Part shown: positions 1 to 7,811 of the stretch, piece after piece | Position numbering within the stretch: position 1 is the stretch's first letter | How the letters are laid out: each line of letters opens with the position of its first letter | DNA from: Oceanobacillus caeni | GTDB taxonomy: Bacteria; Bacillota; Bacilli; Bacillales; Amphibacillaceae | Direction of reading: 5' to 3' | Assembly: GCF_019037185.1 (NCBI RefSeq) | Contig: NZ_JAHHXM010000025.1 | Coordinates: 1-35,118, forward strand | Length of the DNA stretch: 35,118 nucleotides | Program-made: the position numbers and the translations under genes | Notes under the pieces: generated by a model | Database searches by the model: none | Told to the model about the DNA's origin: nothing | The model's input: only the letters and a program-made list of their open reading frames with translations

Positions 1-89
1 CTTCCCTAGAGTGTGATAATCAAATACATATTAAAAGTCGACTAAAATACAGTACCAACGTCACTTGACGTAGAGCCGTTTTTTAACGA

Positions 90-263
90 TTAGCCATTAA
101 CAACATCTTTTCCATCATAATGTCCACAAGACTTGCAAACATGATGAGGTTTTGTTAATTCACCACAATTTGAGCATTCTACCATACCAGGTACGTGTAA
201 TTTTTTATGAGTACGACGTTGATTCTTCACCTTTTTAGAAGTTCTTCTTTTAGGTACTGCCAT
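90..263 (-). CDS. rpmF: 50S ribosomal protein L32
   Basis: Structural protein of the large ribosomal subunit, 57 residues, close to the usual 57-60. The translation starts [11 protein letters not shown], the standard L32 opening, and carries two CxxC pairs (Cys30/33 and Cys43/46), so this is the zinc-binding form. A strong Shine-Dalgarno, AAAGGAGGTG, precedes the ATG. It lies 30 bp downstream of ylbN in the same direction, the conserved ylbN-rpmF pair, and is probably transcribed from the promoter upstream of ylbN. No convincing terminator is visible in positions 1-89. Confidence 0.97.
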   Translation of the reverse strand: MAVPKRRTSKKVKNQRRTHKKLHVPGMVECSNCGELTKPHHVCKSCGHYDGKDVVNG

Positions 264-293
264 GACTTACACCTCCTTTAACGGAAAAAGAAA

Positions 294-821
294 TTAATTT
301 TCTTTCGTTTTTTTATCAAGTAATGATTGCAATTTTTGAAAACGTGGATCAACCTTACTTTTCTCATCATCTTCCGAGAGAAAATCCCATCCTTCTCCAC
401 TTAAAGAAGAATCATCTACTTCTTGATCAGAAAAAACCCTATACGGCGTTTCTAACAAGATGTTCTCCTTTATGTACGGAGTCAAATTAATCAACTCTCC
501 CGTAATTGGATGGATTTCCAAATCCTCGTCTTCTGCACTGATATATGAAGCTGTTGTAAATATTTCCGTTGCCTTTATATTAAAAGGATAGGTAACATCA
601 ACTAGTGTACGAGCATCTGGTAAAATCATTTCTCCCTCAATCGTAAAGGTAAAAATGAATTGTTCACCACCACTTCTTACACATTCTCCATAAACATGAA
701 CAGAATCAATATTTCGTATATCATTATTCATTGTTTTAAGTTCGGAAACATCCACATGATCATCAAATGTGAAAGGTTTTTGATTCGCGTGTTTTCTAAT
801 TTCACCTAAAGTAAATTTCAT
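294..821 (-). CDS. ylbN: DUF177 (YceD family) protein YlbN
   Basis: Conserved protein of 175 residues always found just upstream of rpmF. The family (DUF177, YceD) is linked to 23S rRNA or large-subunit biogenesis in other organisms; the role here is inferred from context only. The central stretch with GEMILPDARTLVDVTYPF matches the family core, and the C-terminal third is acidic. The reading frame can begin at a GTG at 830, but GAGGTG ending at that codon is the ribosome-binding site for the ATG at 821, so I chose the ATG. A good sigma-A promoter lies just upstream, so ylbN is the first gene of the ylbN-rpmF operon. Confidence 0.9.
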   Translation of the reverse strand: MKFTLGEIRKHANQKPFTFDDHVDVSELKTMNNDIRNIDSVHVYGECVRSGGEQFIFTFTIEGEMILPDARTLVDVTYPFNIKATEIFTTASYISAEDEDLEIHPITGELINLTPYIKENILLETPYRVFSDQEVDDSSLSGEGWDFLSEDDEKSKVDPRFQKLQSLLDKKTKEN

Positions 822-848
822 TTTTTTCACCTCAAGGCAACAAGAGTA

Positions 849-877
849 ATTTTAAAAGAAAAAAAGGATTTTGTCAA
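849..877 (-). promoter_or_regulatory. Sigma-A promoter of ylbN-rpmF
   Basis: On the minus strand TTGACA (872-877) is followed after 17 nt by TAAAAT (849-854). Transcription would start near 842, giving a leader of about 20 nt before ylbN. Confidence 0.75.
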
Positions 878-1025
878 TATGTTTTTCTTTACACCGATTA
901 TATTATTCCCTATTTATAATGATGTAATCACTTCACTTTTTTAGAAGCAAAGAATATTAGAGTAAGGATGCGTTAATGATTTTTTTTTGTTACAATGTTT
1001 ATCAAACTATTCGGGAGTGGGATTA

Positions 1026-2240
1026 ATGAAAGCATGCGGTTTAATTGTCGAATACAACCCCTTTCATAACGGTCATGTCTATCACATGGATCAAGCAAAA
1101 AAGGTTACAAAATCTGACTGTATGATTACAGTTATGAGTGGTTCTTTTCTCCAGCGTGGGGAACCCGCAATTATTGATAAATTTCACCGAACAAGAGCGG
1201 CTCTTCGTACTGGTATTGATATTGTCATCGAACTTCCTTATGCCTACGCTGTACAAAATAGTGATATTTTTGCTAATGGTGCGGTTCAGTTACTAAATGA
1301 GATAGGAGTTTCTAATATTTGTTTTGGAAGTGAATCTGGTAATATATCTTATTTTATAGAAGCCTATGAAAACTATAAAGAAAAAGAACCGATATTTAAG
1401 CAGGAATTAAAATTAGGCCTAAGTGCAGGGCTAGCATTTCCTGAAGCTAGTAAATTGGCTTATCAGCGTATCGGTTTAACAACAAAAGAGTTGGATTTAG
1501 CGAAGCCAAATAATATTTTAGGATTCAGTTATGTAAAAACAATTATGGATCAGAAACTTGCTATCGAACCATTCACCATTCAACGAACAAAAAATGAATT
1601 TCACGATCAAATAATTACTGATAAAATTGCCAGTGCTACTAGTATACGCAAGAACCTTACGGAAAACAATCAAATCGATTTATCTGTGAAAAATACAATG
1701 CCTGAAGCAACCATTGAACAGCTTCTCCAATATAAAGAAAGTTCTGGTTTATGGCATACTTGGGAAGATTACTTTCAACTTCTTCTATACCGTGTCCTAA
1801 CGATGTCATCGGAAGAATTGAGAGAGATCCATGGTGTCAACGAAGGAATAGAGCACCGCATTATGAAAACAGCTACTAAGGCAACCTCAATACATCATTG
1901 GATTGAGTTAATTAAAACTAAACGCTATACTTGGACTCGAATTCAACGGATTTTTACGCACATTTTGACAAATACAACAAAAAAGGAAGTTCAAAAGTCG
2001 TTAAATAACACTCCTCCTTATATCCGCATTCTTGGATTAACAAAGAATGGACAAGCTTATTTAAATGAGAAAAGAAAAGAAATCTCTATACCCATTATTT
2101 TCGGATTTAAAAAAAATACAGATCCTATGCTCATGATGGAGGAGAGGGCTACGAGGGCTTATTATAGTGTTTTACAAACGAATCCGAGAAATCGTTTATT
2201 TCACCAAGAAATTACTGCACCAATTATTTTAAAAAAGTAG
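1026..2240 (+). CDS. tmcAL: tRNA(Met) cytidine acetate ligase
   Basis: Homologue of B. subtilis YlbM/TmcAL, which activates acetate with ATP and acetylates the wobble cytidine (ac4C34) of elongator tRNA-Met. The 404-residue protein opens with a nucleotidyltransferase-like fold: VEYNPFHNGH with the HxGH motif at residues 14-17, then SGSFLQRGEPA at about 38-48 and the FGSESG motif near 100. The frame is open back to a TTG at 987, but the ATG at 1026 gives the family N-terminus (MKACGLIVEYNPFHNGH) and follows GGGAGTGGG. It is divergent from ylbN and convergent with ddcP, with which it shares a bidirectional terminator. A -10-like TATAAT lies at 915-920 without a clear -35. Confidence 0.95.
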   Translation: MKACGLIVEYNPFHNGHVYHMDQAKKVTKSDCMITVMSGSFLQRGEPAIIDKFHRTRAALRTGIDIVIELPYAYAVQNSDIFANGAVQLLNEIGVSNICFGSESGNISYFIEAYENYKEKEPIFKQELKLGLSAGLAFPEASKLAYQRIGLTTKELDLAKPNNILGFSYVKTIMDQKLAIEPFTIQRTKNEFHDQIITDKIASATSIRKNLTENNQIDLSVKNTMPEATIEQLLQYKESSGLWHTWEDYFQLLLYRVLTMSSEELREIHGVNEGIEHRIMKTATKATSIHHWIELIKTKRYTWTRIQRIFTHILTNTTKKEVQKSLNNTPPYIRILGLTKNGQAYLNEKRKEISIPIIFGFKKNTDPMLMMEERATRAYYSVLQTNPRNRLFHQEITAPIILKK

Positions 2241-2276
2241 GCTAACTGCAAAAAGTTAGCCTACTTTTTATTTTAA
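2237..2276. terminator. Bidirectional terminator between tmcAL and ddcP
   Basis: An 11-bp perfect stem, GTAGGCTAACT (2237-2247) with AGTTAGCCTAC (2254-2264), has a T-rich tract on both sides. It overlaps the tmcAL stop codon and lies just past the ddcP stop. Confidence 0.9.
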
Positions 2277-3284
2277 TTTCTCTAGATAAGATAAAGCGTC
2301 GTCGAATGCGTCAACTGGAATAATCTTCATATCTGTTCCAATTTCTTCTGCTTTTTTCTTCGCAATTTCATAATTAGAATCTTTTGCTCCATGTTCATTT
2401 GGAGCAAAGAAGATGTCAATCCCTTCTCTATCCGCTGCTACAATTTTCTTATCAATTCCACCTATTCGATGGACATTTCCATCATAGTCAATTTCTCCGG
2501 TTCCAGCAATCTGATATCCTTTTGTTAAATCTTTTTCCGTAAGTTGGTCGTAAATTTCCAAAGAAAACATTAATCCTGCACTAGGGCCACCGATGTTTCC
2601 ACTAGCAAAATGCACTTCGGGGTCTATTGTTACGTTTCGGTCTGTAACCAAACTAATTCCTACCCCTACTTTATCATCCAAATGATCAAAACTCTTTAAG
2701 GTTATGTCTTTCGTCAATGTTTTATCATCTCGAACAAATTTTATAGATACTACATCATTCTCTTTTCTTTGCTCTACATAATGAATTAAATCGTTTGCCT
2801 CCTTAACTGGCTTATTATCTATTCCGATAATACGATCTCCCATTTGCAGAACCCCATCCGCCGGCATTCCTTCTACAACAGAAACAACATATACTCCATT
2901 GTATTCTATCGTAATATCACTTCCAGATGCAGTATAAGCAACTACTGTAGCCGCTTCTTGCGAACTCTCCATCACTTGTAACTGGGCTTCCATATATTCT
3001 TTTTGTGAAATCCCTTCTGGAAAGACCTGATCTAATGGAAGAATTTCAGTATTTGGCATTATTTTAGCAAGTACATATTGAATAGGAGTAGCCTGAAGAC
3101 CACTAACAGTAACCAGATGCATGTCCCCTTCACTTTCATAACCATCCTCGACTTTAACGATTGGGTTTAAGGCATCCGCCCCACCTGGCCTTTGAATATA
3201 ATAAGGCAGTTTATAAGAAGCTAAAAAATAAGCTATTAAAATAACGAGGATGAAACTAATAACATTTTTTCTAGAAAAATTCAT
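2268..3284 (-). CDS. ddcP: PDZ and Lon-type (S16) membrane protease, YlbL/DdcP
   Basis: A 338-residue membrane-anchored serine protease. Residues about 9-25 form an N-terminal membrane segment, a PDZ domain spans about 110-200, and an S16 (Lon-type) catalytic domain follows. The catalytic dyad is visible: Ser235 in GGPSAGL and Lys280 in IGGIDKK. In B. subtilis YlbL (DdcP) works with CtpA to degrade the SOS division inhibitor YneA, so that division restarts after DNA repair; the streptococcal relative SepM trims a competence peptide. Conserved order (tmcAL-ddcP-spoVV) supports the DdcP assignment. The ATG follows AAGGGG at a longish spacing. A promoter candidate is at 3317-3345. Confidence 0.93.
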   Translation of the reverse strand: MNFSRKNVISFILVILIAYFLASYKLPYYIQRPGGADALNPIVKVEDGYESEGDMHLVTVSGLQATPIQYVLAKIMPNTEILPLDQVFPEGISQKEYMEAQLQVMESSQEAATVVAYTASGSDITIEYNGVYVVSVVEGMPADGVLQMGDRIIGIDNKPVKEANDLIHYVEQRKENDVVSIKFVRDDKTLTKDITLKSFDHLDDKVGVGISLVTDRNVTIDPEVHFASGNIGGPSAGLMFSLEIYDQLTEKDLTKGYQIAGTGEIDYDGNVHRIGGIDKKIVAADREGIDIFFAPNEHGAKDSNYEIAKKKAEEIGTDMKIIPVDAFDDALSYLEKLK

Positions 3285-3316
3285 TCTAACGGCTGTCCCC
3301 TTCCATTCGTATCACA

Positions 3317-3345
3317 AGTATATATACCTGCTTTTATTCAGTAAA
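3317..3345 (-). promoter_or_regulatory. Candidate sigma-A promoter of ddcP
   Basis: On the minus strand TTTACT (3340-3345), a 17-nt spacer and TATACT (3317-3322). It lies 33 nt upstream of the ddcP start. Confidence 0.55.
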
Positions 3346-3521
3346 CCTGGCACTCACGATTAGACTTAAAAGTACCTTAGTTGTACTTATGCTAACCATA
3401 AAAGATTATATTTTTTTATCTCCTAATTAATCTCTTTATAAAAGTGTATGGCATAAATATGGCAGGTATGTGCGTATATTGGTATAGACTTGTACAAAAT
3501 TAAAATTCAATACCTCAAAAC

Positions 3522-3704
3522 TTTAAGAGCGTGTTCAAAGAGAAGGATGAAAAGGACCCAGTTCGACTAAAATCGCAATGTCCTGTCCTGTGACTCCACG
3601 CGGAAAAAGTGCTTTTCTTTTTCAAGGGCGTGACGGAACTTAGTCGAAGCTCCTTAGTAACGAAGTGTCCTTTTCAACGGACTTTTTGAACAACCTCTTT
3701 AAGA
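3522..3704. repeat. Palindromic MITE-like repeat, family B copy 1
   Basis: An element of about 180 bp with nested inverted repeats: outer GTTCAAA (3533-3539) with TTTGAAC (3685-3691), then GAAAAGGAC (3549-3557) with GTCCTTTTC (3667-3675), and inner TTCGACTAA (3562-3570) with TTAGTCGAA (3640-3648). The right end, read on the minus strand, starts AAAGAGGTTGTTCAAAAA and nearly matches the left end of the element at 31748. The rest of the 3285-3878 gap holds only the ddcP promoter and the spoVV leader hairpins. Confidence 0.65.
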
Positions 3705-3788
3705 TTTTCATTTAGAATTATTCTACTACTGTCCAATCCTTATGTACAGAAAAGTGGAAGTTGCGCTTATGCATTTTTTTAGAAGGTA

Positions 3789-3862
3789 GGAAAGTATAAA
3801 AATCTTTCCCGTCTAAGGAAGTAAGTTTTATACTTTCCCATCCGTCAACAAAAGGGAAAGTA
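3789..3862 (+). promoter_or_regulatory. Three-way alternative hairpin leader of spoVV
   Basis: Segment 1, GGAAAGTATAAAA (3789-3801), pairs perfectly with segment 2, TTTTATACTTTCC (3826-3838). Segment 2 can instead pair with segment 3, GGGAAAGTA (3854-3862), through TACTTTCCC (3831-3839). Segment 3 ends 4 nt before the AGGGGG ribosome-binding site (3866-3871) of spoVV. The arms are seen directly; a switching role is inferred. Confidence 0.45.
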
Positions 3863-3878
3863 ACTAGGGGGATTATAC

Positions 3879-5093
3879 TTGAAATCAATCTTTAAAACTT
3901 TATTATTTTCTGGAATAACAGTTTTTATAACCTTTTCATTAATCAGATTTCCCGACCCCGCTTTAGAAGCTAGCATCCGTGGTCTAAATCTGTGGTGGGA
4001 AGTGGTTTTTCCTTCTCTTTTGCCATTTTTTATTGCTGCAGAATTACTTATTTCATTCGGTGTTGTAAAATTTGTCGGTGTATTATTTGAACCCATTATG
4101 CGCCCTCTATTCAACATTCCAGGAGTAGGAAGTTTTGGTTGGATGATGGGAATGGCAAGTGGTTATCCAACAGGTGCTAAAATAGCAGCACGCTTAAGAG
4201 AAGAAAACCAAATTAGTAAAGTGGAAGCAGAACGACTTGTGTCATTTACGAATAACTCAAGCCCATTATTTATTTTTGGTGCTCTCTCTGTTGGTTTTTT
4301 TCACGATCCAAAGTTAGGTATATTATTAGCAACTTGTCACTATTTCGGTAATGCCATAGTTGGATTTATCATGCGTTTTTACAAAAGAAATGATAAACAT
4401 CACACAAGAGATAAGAAACAAGCCGTATCGCTTAAAAAGGCGTTTAAAGAAATGCATAGAACAAGGGTAAGGGACAAGCGTCCATTCGGAGAAATCTTAG
4501 GGGACGCGGTTTTAAATTCCATTAAAACCTTAGTTATGGTCGGTGGTTTTATCGTATTATTCTCTGTCCTTATTAAGATTCTTTTTCTTGTTGGAGTTTC
4601 ATCCGTCATTGCGAGTATTTTAGGTAGTTTACTAAGTATTGTTGCTTTACCGGTAGACTATGGATTACCCCTTCTATCTGGTTTATTTGAAATAACTATC
4701 GGTGCTGATATGATTTCTAAAATAACAACGGATTCTATATTTCAACAAGCTATTTTAATCAGTTTTATTCTAGGATTTAACGGATTTTCCATACAAGCGC
4801 AAGTAGCTAGTATTTTAGCAAAAACAGATATTAGTTTCTCACCATATTTTTTCGCTCGTATTCTCCACGGTACTATCGCTAGTCTACTTGCTATCATTCT
4901 GTATAAACCACTTTATCTTGATAGACAAGTTGTAGAGATGAAAGATATGCCTGTATCAGGGGCCGCATCGGATAATGTATGGGTTACGGTTTATAATACA
5001 ATACAAGACACCGGTCCCTTTATTACATTGGTATTCTTAGGTATTGCAGTATTAATCATATTCAAAAGGAGCGCAAAAAAGGATGTTGCGTAA
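3879..5093 (+). CDS. spoVV: Sporulation integral membrane protein YlbJ (SpoVV)
   Basis: A 404-residue polytopic membrane protein with two nucleoside-transporter Gate-type domains, the YlbJ architecture. In B. subtilis this sigma-E-controlled protein sits in the outer forespore membrane and is needed to move dipicolinic acid from the mother cell into the spore. Visible signs are the N-terminal hydrophobic helix, the SGYPTGAK stretch near residue 95 followed by FTNNSSPLFIFGA, and about eight to ten hydrophobic segments. The start is a TTG with AGGGGG seven nt upstream; no ATG fits better. It is monocistronic, preceded by an unusual hairpin leader, and convergent with coaD. No clear sigma-E promoter could be read. 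Confidence 0.9.
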   Translation: MKSIFKTLLFSGITVFITFSLIRFPDPALEASIRGLNLWWEVVFPSLLPFFIAAELLISFGVVKFVGVLFEPIMRPLFNIPGVGSFGWMMGMASGYPTGAKIAARLREENQISKVEAERLVSFTNNSSPLFIFGALSVGFFHDPKLGILLATCHYFGNAIVGFIMRFYKRNDKHHTRDKKQAVSLKKAFKEMHRTRVRDKRPFGEILGDAVLNSIKTLVMVGGFIVLFSVLIKILFLVGVSSVIASILGSLLSIVALPVDYGLPLLSGLFEITIGADMISKITTDSIFQQAILISFILGFNGFSIQAQVASILAKTDISFSPYFFARILHGTIASLLAIILYKPLYLDRQVVEMKDMPVSGAASDNVWVTVYNTIQDTGPFITLVFLGIAVLIIFKRSAKKDVA

Positions 5094-5108
5094 ATGAACA
5101 CAACATCC
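5081..5108 (-). terminator. Terminator of coaD, overlapping the spoVV end
   Basis: Stem GGATGTTG (5081-5088) with CAACATCC (5101-5108). On the minus strand it is followed by CTTTTTT, so it best serves coaD. The spoVV stop codon (5091-5093) lies in its loop, and the plus-strand tail is weaker. Confidence 0.7.
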
Positions 5109-5110
5109 TT

Positions 5111-5596
5111 TCATACCTTTTTGAATTTTTCTCTTAGTGCCGATTGTACAACTTCAGGTATCAAACCCGAAATATCCCCATGGTATTTTGCGATTTCCTT
5201 AACCATACTGGAACTTAAGAAGGAGTATTGATTATTTGTCATCACAAATAAAGTTTCCACCTCTGGATTTAACTTTCTATTCATTGATGTAATTTGCATT
5301 TCATATTCAAAATCACTTACCGCTCGTAACCCTCTAATTACAACATCTGCATTTTTTTCTTTCGCATAATCCATTAAGAGATGACTAGAAGAATCGACAG
5401 AAATATTAGGTAGATAACTGGTTGATTCTTTTATCAAATCCATTCTCTCTTGCACTGAAAACAACGGTGACTTTGCTTCATTATTAAATACTGCAACAAT
5501 TACTTGGTCAAAAATCCCCGAAGCTCTTTCAATAATGTCCAAATGACCATTAGTAATCGGATCAAAACTCCCCGGACAAATTGCTAACTTCCCCAT
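5111..5596 (-). CDS. coaD: Phosphopantetheine adenylyltransferase
   Basis: Fourth step of coenzyme A synthesis: transfers AMP from ATP to 4'-phosphopantetheine, giving dephospho-CoA. The 161-residue protein has the nucleotidyltransferase N-terminus [16 protein letters not shown] with the TxGH motif at residues 15-18, the [12 protein letters not shown] segment near 90 and [10 protein letters not shown] near 122, all diagnostic for CoaD. There are two adjacent ATGs; the second (5596) is spaced 7 nt from AGGGGG and gives the usual length, the first (5599) only 4 nt. It lies 25 bp downstream of rsmD in the same direction, the conserved rsmD-coaD pair. Confidence 0.96.
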   Translation of the reverse strand: MGKLAICPGSFDPITNGHLDIIERASGIFDQVIVAVFNNEAKSPLFSVQERMDLIKESTSYLPNISVDSSSHLLMDYAKEKNADVVIRGLRAVSDFEYEMQITSMNRKLNPEVETLFVMTNNQYSFLSSSMVKEIAKYHGDISGLIPEVVQSALREKFKKV

Positions 5597-5621
5597 CATA
5601 TAACCCCCTATTATTTTTACT

Positions 5622-6176
5622 TCATCTTTTTTTATAGATAGTTATTCCAATTGTTCCACCAAAATTATCTTGTTTTATCATCTCTAAAGAAGAATCTATA
5701 TCTGAAAAATCTTCATTCCATTCATGTTCACAATAAATAATACCATTATCATTTATTAAATTGTATTCCAATAGCTGATTTATTAATTTCACATAATCCA
5801 TTTTTCCATAGGGAGGATCTAATAAGACTAAATCAAATACCAATTCTCTTTTTGCCGCTGCTTTCAACGCTCTAAATGCATCTGTACGGTAAATTTCTAC
5901 CATATCATCTAACTTTAATAACTTAATATTTTCTTTTATTGTATGTATTGCTTTAGGATGCTTGTCTACAAAAATTCCTTTTGTCATCCCTCTACTTAAA
6001 GCCTCTATCCCTAATGATCCACTTCCCGCAAATAAATCTAACACACTTCCCCCATCAAAAAAGGGTCCTAGTATTTGAAAAACAGCTTCTTTTACCTTGT
6101 CTGTAGTTGGTCTTGTAGATTTACCTGGAACAGCTTTTAACTGCCTTCCTTTATAATTCCCAGCAACAACTCTCAT
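5622..6176 (-). CDS. rsmD: 16S rRNA (guanine966-N2)-methyltransferase RsmD (YlbH)
   Basis: Methylates G966 (E. coli numbering) of 16S rRNA with S-adenosylmethionine. The 184-residue Rossmann-fold protein shows the [12 protein letters not shown] signature near residue 22, the SAM-binding [19 protein letters not shown] near 42-60, and the catalytic DPPY (LLDPPYGK) near 120. A GTG at 6185 is in frame, but it overlaps the GAGGTG ribosome-binding site; the ATG at 6176 gives the family start MRVVAGN. It is first in the rsmD-coaD transcription unit. Confidence 0.95.
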   Translation of the reverse strand: MRVVAGNYKGRQLKAVPGKSTRPTTDKVKEAVFQILGPFFDGGSVLDLFAGSGSLGIEALSRGMTKGIFVDKHPKAIHTIKENIKLLKLDDMVEIYRTDAFRALKAAAKRELVFDLVLLDPPYGKMDYVKLINQLLEYNLINDNGIIYCEHEWNEDFSDIDSSLEMIKQDNFGGTIGITIYKKR

Positions 6177-6273
6177 GTTGTACACACCTCTATTAGAACA
6201 ACCTAGTAACTATTCGTTTTAATCCTACCATAAAAATAGCACCCTGAAAACAATTAACAAATTATATTTATCA

Positions 6274-6304
6274 TGTATAATATAAAACTCATATGTACAT
6301 AATA
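6274..6304 (+). promoter_or_regulatory. Candidate sigma-G/sigma-F type promoter of csfG
   Basis: TGTATA (6274-6279), 18 nt, then CATAATA (6298-6304) resemble the forespore -35 (GnATA) and the CATnnTA -10 of sigma-G. The same stretch also contains a possible sigma-A promoter, TTAACA (6254-6259) - 16 nt - TATAAT (6276-6281), so the assignment is uncertain. Confidence 0.45.
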
Positions 6305-6310
6305 CATACT

Positions 6311-6463
6311 GATACAACTAATAATTGGTTGTTTCAAACACGGAGAAGACTTAAACTTCCCCATAAGTTCTTCCTCCGGTTTCTCCTCTCCCTTTGCCTA
6401 TTTGTTTTTCATTGAAAAACAAAGGGAACCTGCAGAACATAGAGTTTCTGCAGGTTTATTTTT
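6311..6463 (+). ncRNA. csfG: CsfG-like sporulation small RNA
   Basis: A plus-strand non-coding unit of about 150 nt between ylbG and rsmD (ylbH), the location I recall for CsfG, a forespore RNA conserved in endospore formers. Visible structure: a first hairpin, GAAGACTTA with TAAGTTCTTC (6345-6373, one bulge); a run of 16 pyrimidines at 6380-6395, the kind of conserved pyrimidine tract reported for CsfG; a perfect 10-bp hairpin TTTGTTTTTC/GAAAAACAAA (6401-6423); and a strong terminator at 6427. A sigma-G-like promoter precedes it. Ends are estimated. It could instead be another small RNA, but location, tract and terminator agree. Confidence 0.7.
6427..6463 (+). terminator. Rho-independent terminator of csfG
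   Basis: Stem AACCTGCAGAA (6427-6437) with TTCTGCAGGTT (6446-6456), followed by TATTTTTT. The T tract is on the plus strand. Confidence 0.85.
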
Positions 6464-6539
6464 TAGCAGAAATATAGCTTTTTAATCTTTTCTTCAAAAA
6501 GACCACTTTAAGCTGTTACGCCCAGCCTCTTTTATTAAA

Positions 6540-6815
6540 CTATATTCCCATCTTGTAATCGTATTGTTTTGCTTTATCAGGTTTAGCATTTTCATAATCG
6601 GTTCGAACAAATGGCTTATAAGATCTTTCTACCTTTGATATAAAGGGTAGTTTTGATAATTTTGTTTCAACATATTCGATATCTGCTTGATCAACATAAA
6701 TAACCGCATATTTTAATTTTTTTGAAGCGTAAATTAAATTACCGTGTCTTTTAATTTGTTTTAAATTTTTCATATGCTGAAACCAAACAATTAAACCTTG
6801 TCGATTAATCCTCAT
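6540..6815 (-). CDS. ylbG: DUF2129 protein YlbG
   Basis: Small conserved Firmicutes protein of 91 residues, function unknown. The family pattern is clear: INRQGLIVWF at the start, YASKKLKYAVIYVD in the middle and the C-terminal RSYKPFVRTDYENA...YDYKMGI. The frame extends upstream to an ATG at 6878, but those 21 extra codons are read from the end of the repeat element; the ATG at 6815 gives the family N-terminus and follows GTGAGGATC. It lies downstream of ylbF, but a 157-bp structured repeat separates the two genes. Confidence 0.9.
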   Translation of the reverse strand: MRINRQGLIVWFQHMKNLKQIKRHGNLIYASKKLKYAVIYVDQADIEYVETKLSKLPFISKVERSYKPFVRTDYENAKPDKAKQYDYKMGI

Positions 6816-6863
6816 GTTCTGATCCTCACTAAATAATATTATGATTATGTATAAAAAAATAAT

Positions 6864-7020
6864 AAAGAAGACTTCCATCAGCGGGAATTTCCTTCATCCC
6901 CACTGATGGTTAGTCTGCACTTATCGACCTTTACGAGCACAGTTGACTCCCAACTACCTTCTTTGTTCCTCAGAAGGCTTGTGGTGGGAGTCTTACTTGC
7001 CCGTTTACGTGAGATAAATA
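6864..7020 (-). repeat. Two-hairpin structured repeat, family A copy 1 (ylbF-ylbG)
   Basis: On the minus strand it begins TATTTATCTCAC, then has stem 1 (ACTCCCAC ... GTTGGGAGT) and stem 2 (CCATCAGTGGGG ... CCCGCTGATGG around ATGAAGGAAA), and ends GAAGTCTTCTTTATT. The same layout recurs at 18030-18166 and 9462-9582. It could be a non-autonomous element of IS200/IS605 type, since hairpin ends and guide-RNA-like 3' structures are typical there, or a regulatory RNA element. A short extra hairpin, CCTTCAG/CTGAAGG (7026-7044), lies between it and the ylbF stop. Confidence 0.75.
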
Positions 7021-7059
7021 ACGAACCTTCAGTATAACTGAAGGCTAATTCTATATAAT

Positions 7060-7491
7060 TTATAAGCTACACCCACATGCTCCACCATGCCCACAACCAC
7101 TGTCTGTTAATGCAGCGCCATCTTGTGGTGCTTTGATTTGTACACTAACACTTTGCGCAACAAATTGACTTATTTCATCTAGTAATTTTTGTAGGTTGCG
7201 TTCGGCAATTTTGAACTTGGCAACTTTATCGTTCATATCCATTTTACGTTTTGTGGATCTAACTTTTTTCATTATTTCATTATAATCTGGATGGTATCTT
7301 CCAAACCGTTGAATATCGTCGTAATGGATTTTCATATCGTTAAAAGCCTTAATTAGCGCTTGCGCTTCTTGGTCTTCATCAAGAGCAACTCGTGATTTCT
7401 TATAATCCTCCATCACTTCAGAATCTAGTACCATCTTTCCGATTTTTTCGGAATGATCTAGAATCTCTACATATTCCAAAGTTGCTATCAT
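7060..7491 (-). CDS. ricF: RNase Y adaptor RicF (YlbF)
   Basis: Helical protein of the Com_YlbF family, 143 residues. In B. subtilis YlbF (RicF) forms the Y-complex with YmcA and YaaT; the complex steers RNase Y in mRNA maturation and affects competence, biofilm and sporulation. The C-terminal tail CGHGGACGCSL has Cys133, Cys139 and Cys141, matching the cysteine-rich tail linked to iron-sulfur binding in the complex. The ATG follows a GGAGGT ribosome-binding site. ylbE and ylbD lie upstream in the same direction. Confidence 0.92.
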   Translation of the reverse strand: MIATLEYVEILDHSEKIGKMVLDSEVMEDYKKSRVALDEDQEAQALIKAFNDMKIHYDDIQRFGRYHPDYNEIMKKVRSTKRKMDMNDKVAKFKIAERNLQKLLDEISQFVAQSVSVQIKAPQDGAALTDSGCGHGGACGCSL

Positions 7492-7563
7492 CCAAACACC
7501 TCCAGAATTATTTTATCATTTATTTATCCGTCTGAAAACATATTCGAAACTTTCTACCGACCT

Positions 7564-7797
7564 TTAATCCTTCATTAAGCCAGCAAATTGTGCAAGCATA
7601 TTGATCATTTGAACATTATTTCCGATTTTTTCAATGCGTTGAGGAAACGTTTTTCCGTAAAACTTTTTTGCTTCTTTTTCCATTTCATCTAAGCAATTGG
7701 GATCCCTCATTAAATAACGGTACCAAATTGGATTATGCCTTCTAAAATGAAGTAAATCATCCCTATTAGAGAGATATTGATAAAGAGTTGGATCCAT
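7564..7797 (-). CDS. ylbE: YlbE-like protein
   Basis: A 77-residue conserved Bacillaceae protein of unknown function. Recognisable features are the N-terminal NPIWYRYLMRDP segment, KKFYGKTFPQRIEKI in the middle and a hydrophobic C-terminus with MINMLAQFAGLM. It starts 14 bp after the ylbD stop with AAGGAGG inside that gap, so the two are co-translated from one mRNA. Order ylbD-ylbE-ylbF is conserved. Confidence 0.88.
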   Translation of the reverse strand: MDPTLYQYLSNRDDLLHFRRHNPIWYRYLMRDPNCLDEMEKEAKKFYGKTFPQRIEKIGNNVQMINMLAQFAGLMKD

Positions 7798-7811
7798 ATT
7801 ATTAGCCCTCC

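Noticed and set aside
3845-4117. 90-codon frame antisense to the start of spoVV
   Set aside because: It overlaps the clear spoVV membrane protein and has no family resemblance.
6816-6878. 21-codon N-terminal extension of ylbG
   Set aside because: It is encoded by the border of the repeat element and has no family similarity; the start at 6815 fits the family.
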